From Phycisphaerales bacterium (lineage in GTDB: Bacteria; Planctomycetota; Phycisphaerae; Phycisphaerales; UBA1924): DNA of 64,000 nucleotides. Below, in pieces: positions 59,972-64,000 of the stretch. Made by a program: the position numbers and the translations under genes. Where the stretch lies: NCBI GenBank assembly GCA_020849105.1, contig JADLGW010000050.1, positions 1 to 64,000 on the forward strand, read 5' to 3'. Position 1 is the first letter of the stretch, and each line of letters opens with the position of its first letter. The notes beneath the pieces were generated by a model. The model searched no databases. It was not told the origin of the DNA and saw only the letters and a program-made list of their open reading frames with translations.

Positions 59972-61896
59972 CGGACCCCGCGGGCGCACGCGTCGCTTTC
60001 TTCACCACGCTCCGGCAGAATGTCGGCGACGACTTCATCCGCGAGGGCGTGCGCGCCATCCTCGACGCGTGCGGCATCACGCACACGCCGCTGTACATCA
60101 GCAAGCACGACGAGGCGTCGATCCGAGAGCGGCGCGAGGACGAGGCGGTTGCGGCGGCGGACAAGTACTGGGACGCCGACCTGGTGATCCACGCCGGCGC
60201 CCCGCTCTACTGGTACTGGAGGGGGCGGGGTGGGCGCCCGCACCGGAGCGTGGATGCGCCCTGGCACCGGTGGTACTGGTCGCAGCGAGTCGTAAACCCG
60301 GGACGCACGAACCATCCAACGTTCCTGAACCTCGGGGCGGGCGCGGGCTTCGACTGGGGTGACGATGGGGCCGCGTTCGTTGAGGACCGGGCGTGCGCGG
60401 CGTTCGCGCGGGAGGCGGGGAAGCGGGCCGCGCTGACGGTGGTCCGCGACGCGCTGGCCTCCGCCATCCTGTCCCGACTGGGCGTCGGCCACCACACGCT
60501 GCCATGTCCGGCATTCCTGGCACCGCTGCGTGCAGACGCCGCACCCGGAGGGGCAGGAGCGGGGGGCACGATCGGCGTGAACCTGATGCCCCTGGCGGGG
60601 CACAACGACCTCGACCCGGACTTTGACCGCAAGGGCTGGCCGCGGGTGTGCGCGAGGCTGCTGCGCGAACTGCGGGCAAGCGGGCCCGTGATGTTCGTCT
60701 GCCACAACGCGGACGAAGCCACGTTTGCGGGCCCGCTGGCGGAGCCGGGGGAACCCGTGTTCGTATCGCCTCGATGGCAGGAGTACGCCGGCGTCTACTC
60801 GGCGTGCCGGCTCGTCGTCTCGAACCGGGTGCATGGGGCGGTGTACGCCGCGGGGTTCGGGGTTCCCTCGGTGCTGCTGGGGAAGGACTCGCGGGCGCGG
60901 ATCGCTGACCTGATCGGGGTGCCTGTGGAGCGCGCGGCGACGCTGGACCCGGCACGGGTCGGCGCGGTCGTGCGCGAACTGCTGGCGCGGAGGGATGAGG
61001 AACACCATCGCCTGCTGCGTCTGCGGGGCGCGACGCTCGAACGTTACCGCCGGATCGTCGCGCCGGTCGTGAAGGCGTCACGACCGGCGGCCGCGCAGCC
61101 CCGGCCCCGGGGCATCCTTCAGGTCCTCTCCGCTGTGCGGACGGTGGAACGCTCGACCGACCCGGTGCATCCCGCGTCGCACGCCGCCCTGGCCAGCGTG
61201 CATGAACGGGAGAGCGCCCCTTTCCGTCAGTTCATGGACGGCCTCAACGGGTTCAGCACCGGCCTGGGGCTGCGCGTCTTTGACAACTGGTCGAAAACGT
61301 GGGAGTACCCGTGGCTCTGGCGTCACGCGCTGGGCGGTGTGGACTGGCACAACCGGAGGGTTCTGGATATCGGGTCGGAGGCGTCGCCCCTGCCATGGGT
61401 GCTGGCGATGCTGGGGGCGCGGGTGACGCTGACCGAGGTCAATTCGGGCAGCATCCCGCTGTGGACCCGCACGCGGGATCGGCTGGGTGTTCATGTGGAC
61501 TGGCACATCGTGGACTCGCACCGGCTTCCGTTGCCCGACGGCAGCCTTGATGCGGTGACGAGCCTGTCGGTCATCGAACACCAGCCGGACAAAGCGGGCG
61601 CGGTCGGGGAGGTGGCTCGGGTGCTGCGCCCCGGCGGGCTGTTTGCGCTGTCGTTCGACATCTGTGAAGCCGGGATGGGTATGACCTTTCCCGAATGGAA
61701 CGGGCGAGCGCTGACGATGCAGGAGTTTGAGGAGACCTGCTGGAGGCACCCCGGGTTCGCGAACGAGGGGGCGGCGCAGGTTCCTCCGCGCTGGAACACC
61801 GTCGATGTCTCCCCGTTCCTGGCGTGGCACCGCACGACCGCCCCACACCACAACTACGTCGTCGGGGCCGCGGTGCTGCGACGGGTGGTGGGATGA
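59968..61896 (+). CDS. Polysaccharide pyruvyltransferase-like protein fused to a SAM-dependent methyltransferase
   Basis: A 642-residue two-domain protein. Residues 1-360 resemble polysaccharide pyruvyltransferases (FFTTLRQNVGDDFIREGVRAILD, VIHAGAPLYWYWRG, SNRVHGAVYAAGFGVPSVLLG). Residues about 440-642 are a class I methyltransferase (RVLDIGSEASPLPWVLAMLGARVTLTEV near 467; DAVTSLSVIEHQPDKAGAVGEVARVLRPGGLFALSFD). A fusion of both activities in one chain is unusual; it would decorate the exported glycan with a pyruvyl ketal and a methyl group. ATG at 59968 overlaps the ABC gene's stop (ATGA), deciding the start over 59953. Confidence 0.87.
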   Translation: MTDPAGARVAFFTTLRQNVGDDFIREGVRAILDACGITHTPLYISKHDEASIRERREDEAVAAADKYWDADLVIHAGAPLYWYWRGRGGRPHRSVDAPWHRWYWSQRVVNPGRTNHPTFLNLGAGAGFDWGDDGAAFVEDRACAAFAREAGKRAALTVVRDALASAILSRLGVGHHTLPCPAFLAPLRADAAPGGAGAGGTIGVNLMPLAGHNDLDPDFDRKGWPRVCARLLRELRASGPVMFVCHNADEATFAGPLAEPGEPVFVSPRWQEYAGVYSACRLVVSNRVHGAVYAAGFGVPSVLLGKDSRARIADLIGVPVERAATLDPARVGAVVRELLARRDEEHHRLLRLRGATLERYRRIVAPVVKASRPAAAQPRPRGILQVLSAVRTVERSTDPVHPASHAALASVHERESAPFRQFMDGLNGFSTGLGLRVFDNWSKTWEYPWLWRHALGGVDWHNRRVLDIGSEASPLPWVLAMLGARVTLTEVNSGSIPLWTRTRDRLGVHVDWHIVDSHRLPLPDGSLDAVTSLSVIEHQPDKAGAVGEVARVLRPGGLFALSFDICEAGMGMTFPEWNGRALTMQEFEETCWRHPGFANEGAAQVPPRWNTVDVSPFLAWHRTTAPHHNYVVGAAVLRRVVG

Positions 61897-62780
61897 TCGA
61901 GGCCCGGCCCGATGCGGCATACGCTGCGCCGGCGGTGACCGGCCGCCGGGGAGCAACCGTGCCGCCAAGGTTGTGGACTGTCTTCATACTCGGCTGTGGG
62001 CGCTCGGGCACAACGGTGCTGGGCCAGATGCTGTCGAAGCACCGCGATGTGACGTACCTGAACGATCAGTTTTCGCTGTGGGCGGACGCGGCCCCGGAGT
62101 ACGACATCTGCGGCAAGGCGCCGTTACCCGGGCCCGGGAAACCGGCGCCGGTGGCTCTGGACGCGCGGGACGCGGGACCGGTGCGGGAGAGGGTGCTGGC
62201 GGCACTCGAGCAGCGCCGCGCCGGACGCCGCGTGCTCATCGAGAAACTGGCGGTGAACAACTTCCGCATCCCGTTCCTGCTGGCGCTGGCGCCGGACGCG
62301 TACCTGATCAGCATCGTGCGGCACGGGGTGGAGGTCGCGGCGTCGATCGAGCAGCGGGCGCTCAGGAGCAAGTGGTACGGGCCGAACGATCGCAAGTGGG
62401 AGTGCCTGAGCGAGCACGCGCGGCGGGCCGGTTACGGAGCGCTGCTGCCCCTGTGCACGTCGTTCTTCTACCGTGGGCTGCTGGAGTGGCGGATGAGCGT
62501 GGATGCGGCGTTCGCGTCGCTCTCGACGCTGTGCCCGCCGCGGCTGATCGAGGTCAGGTACGAGGACCTGGTGGAGAACCCTGTGAGCGTGTGCGGACGC
62601 CTGGAGAAGTTCCTGGGGATCATGGAGCGCCCGGTGATGCGGGAGTTTGCGGCGACCAGGATCGCGCGGCGCAGCGAGCCGGCTTCGGAGCGGGAGATTC
62701 CCGAGCACACCGAACGGATCGCGGGGGCGGCGCTGCGGCGGCTGGGGTACTGGCCGTCGCTGGAGGAGGTGCCCGCGTGA
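61893..62780 (+). CDS. Sulfotransferase
   Basis: A 295-residue PAPS-dependent sulfotransferase. FILGCGRSGTTVLGQML near residue 33 is the 5'-phosphosulfate loop, and LISIVRHGVEVAASIEQRAL near 145 the 3'-phosphate region. It probably sulfates a glycan built by the neighbouring genes. The ATG overlaps the preceding stop by four bases. The C-terminal half has IEVRYEDLVENPVSVCGRLEKFLG, typical of the family. Confidence 0.93.
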   Translation: MIEARPDAAYAAPAVTGRRGATVPPRLWTVFILGCGRSGTTVLGQMLSKHRDVTYLNDQFSLWADAAPEYDICGKAPLPGPGKPAPVALDARDAGPVRERVLAALEQRRAGRRVLIEKLAVNNFRIPFLLALAPDAYLISIVRHGVEVAASIEQRALRSKWYGPNDRKWECLSEHARRAGYGALLPLCTSFFYRGLLEWRMSVDAAFASLSTLCPPRLIEVRYEDLVENPVSVCGRLEKFLGIMERPVMREFAATRIARRSEPASEREIPEHTERIAGAALRRLGYWPSLEEVPA

Positions 62781-63520
62781 GAGACCGGTACTACTTCGGG
62801 ACCCTGGCCCGGCAGGTGGACTTCTTTGCATTCCCGCGGACCGGGTCGCACTTCTTCAACTATTGCACCAGCGGCCTGTTCGACCTGGTGGCCCTTCCGA
62901 CCCCGGGGATCGACAACTCCGAGGCCGTCAGCCGGCAGCAGGAACTGGATCCCGCGGTGCTGGAGGCGCTCGCTGCGCGGCAGGACGGCGTGCCGTACCA
63001 GCCGGTCATCATCAATCAGCGAGCCACGGGGCAGCACGGCGACCCGGCGCGGGGCGAGCACCCGGTGGTGGTCTTGATCCGCGACCCCATGGCGACGGTG
63101 TACTCGTACTACAACGCCGCGACATCGCGGTGGGGCGCCGGTGAGCGGATCAAGAACGTCGGGGCGTGGGCAGAGGAGAAGTTTGGGCGCTACCACCGGT
63201 TCTACACCCGGGCCCTTGAAGTGCTGCGGACGGGGCCGGGCATCCTGATCCGCTTCGAGGACCTGGCCGCGGGACCGGGGCCGCTGCACGACCTGGTGCG
63301 GCTTGTGGGCGTCCGGCCGAAACTGGAGCCGGACCTGGTGCACCGTCTGACGCGGTTCGACTCGATCACGCGGCCCGGGGCACGGACGTTCTACCGGGCG
63401 GGGGACAATGACGCCTGGAGCCGTGATGCGGCGTGGCGCGGAGTGGTCCCCGGCGCGCCCGCCCGGCTGGATTTCGGTGCCTTTGGCTACGGCGTCGCGG
63501 TGCCCTCTGCTCCGGCGTGA
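62777..63520 (+). CDS. Sulfotransferase-like protein
   Basis: A 247-residue protein. FFAFPRTGSHFFNY near residue 20 is the PAPS 5'-loop, VVLIRDPMATVYSYYN near 100 the 3'-phosphate loop, and IRFEDLAAGPGPLHDLVRLVG near 160 the family C-terminal helix. GTG at 62777 overlaps the preceding stop (GTGA), so the two sulfotransferases are translated together. They are only distantly alike, so they are unlikely to be a recent duplication. Nothing follows on plus within the window. Confidence 0.9.
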   Translation: MRDRYYFGTLARQVDFFAFPRTGSHFFNYCTSGLFDLVALPTPGIDNSEAVSRQQELDPAVLEALAARQDGVPYQPVIINQRATGQHGDPARGEHPVVVLIRDPMATVYSYYNAATSRWGAGERIKNVGAWAEEKFGRYHRFYTRALEVLRTGPGILIRFEDLAAGPGPLHDLVRLVGVRPKLEPDLVHRLTRFDSITRPGARTFYRAGDNDAWSRDAAWRGVVPGAPARLDFGAFGYGVAVPSAPA

Positions 63521-63569
63521 TGCTCGGCCGTGGGGCGACGAACCGTGATGGAGCGCGGGCGCACGGGAC

Positions 63570-64000
63570 TCAGAATCCGGCGCCCTCGAGCCACGCGGAC
63601 GGCTTGCGCTCCAGCGCGTGGCCGATCAAGAGCAGGGATTCCAGGCTCGGCAGGTGCGTGCCGCGTTCAATGGACGAGAGTTGGCTGACGCTGACACCTG
63701 AGGCCTCCGACAGATCGCGGAGGGTCCAGCCGCGTTCGGTGCGGGCCAGTCGCACCTGGCGGCCCAGGTCAGAGCGCAGACGATCCTGCGGGCGGCGGCC
63801 CAGGTCGAAGCGTTCCGCGGCGTGGGCGAGCACGCGCCGGAGTTCGGCCAGGGAGAAGGGCTTGGCGAGATAGTCCAGCACGTCCTGCTTGAAGGTCAGA
63901 CGCATCGAATCCAGTGATGGGTAGCCCGTGACGACAATCACGCAGAGGCGCGGCCAGCGGGCGCGGATCTCTGCGAGCACCTCTTCCCCGCTGTGGCGGC
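63570..64000 (-). CDS. Receiver-XRE fusion regulator, C-terminal part (cut by window edge)
   Basis: The visible residues start with HSGEEVLAEIRARWPRLCVIVVTGYPSLDSMRLTFKQDVLDYLAKPF, the second half of a response-regulator receiver domain with the conserved Thr (VVTGY) and Lys (AKPF). A linker is followed by an XRE/Cro helix-turn-helix (LGRQVRLARTERGWTLRDLSEASGVSVSQLSSIERGTHLPSLESLLLIGHAL). A receiver joined to an XRE domain is uncommon; usual outputs are OmpR, NarL or NtrC types. The phosphorylated Asp and the start lie beyond base 64000. It is convergent with the sulfotransferases. Confidence 0.9.
   Translation of the reverse strand, partial: RHSGEEVLAEIRARWPRLCVIVVTGYPSLDSMRLTFKQDVLDYLAKPFSLAELRRVLAHAAERFDLGRRPQDRLRSDLGRQVRLARTERGWTLRDLSEASGVSVSQLSSIERGTHLPSLESLLLIGHALERKPSAWLEGAGF

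Overview
The window is GC-rich, gene-dense bacterial chromosome, most likely from a planctomycete of the Phycisphaerae group. This is inferred from an ECF sigma factor paired with a transmembrane Ser/Thr kinase, a secreted beta-propeller ending in dockerin-like NLADFGAFQTAF repeats, a pseudopilin-like protein paired with another ECF sigma factor, scattered complex I genes, and many short palindromic repeats between and inside genes. MreBCD, an ADP-heptose epimerase and a SecDF fusion point to a rod-type envelope programme and a Gram-negative, LPS-type outer membrane.

Layout. 1-4.7 kb: end of a POT transporter, galactokinase, a membrane protein, a ureohydrolase and a site-2 protease. 4.8-7.9 kb: rpmI-rplT, then an ECF sigma factor coupled to a membrane-anchored pseudopilin-like protein. 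8-13.3 kb: a secreted STN-like protein, an FG-rich low-complexity protein, an HD-GYP protein, lepA and a four-helix-bundle protein. 13.8-24 kb, all minus: UDP-xylose synthase-like and heptose epimerases, secDF, yajC, tgt, rhomboid, a site-2 protease and a broken NUDIX gene. 24-27 kb, minus: four genes linked by 4-nt overlaps (coiled-coil membrane protein, glutamine amidotransferase, unknown, UbiA-like). 28-32.7 kb: kinase and ECF sigma factor, then a coiled-coil protein. 33-36.8 kb: mreBCD, a small membrane protein and nadD. 36.8-41.7 kb: exported proteins and a SPINDLY-like glycosyltransferase. 41.7-45.2 kb: a SAM-cycle operon (ArsR-methyltransferase, ahcY, metF) with a palindromic operator. 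45.2-47.4 kb: a repeat-riddled accessory island with nuclease genes. 47.4-56 kb: nuoF, a three-gene envelope-stress-like operon, a VWA protein, rpmE, rnc, rpmH and nuoH. 56-63.5 kb: surface-glycan genes (three sulfotransferases, GT4, a Wzt-like ATPase and a pyruvyltransferase-methyltransferase fusion). The window ends in a receiver-XRE regulator cut by the edge.

The most unusual feature is a set of short inverted-repeat elements. Several have one architecture, two hairpins held inside outer inverted repeats (REPIN-like), and several end in GTGCCAC whatever the inner stem. Some lie between genes. Others appear as in-frame insertions in conserved proteins: the ureohydrolase, NuoF, the kinase, the VWA protein, the four-helix-bundle protein, and possibly LepA and Tgt. 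One cluster appears to have truncated a CoiA-like nuclease gene.

No tRNA, rRNA, CRISPR array or insertion-sequence transposase was recognised. All functional calls are from reading the sequence without database searches.
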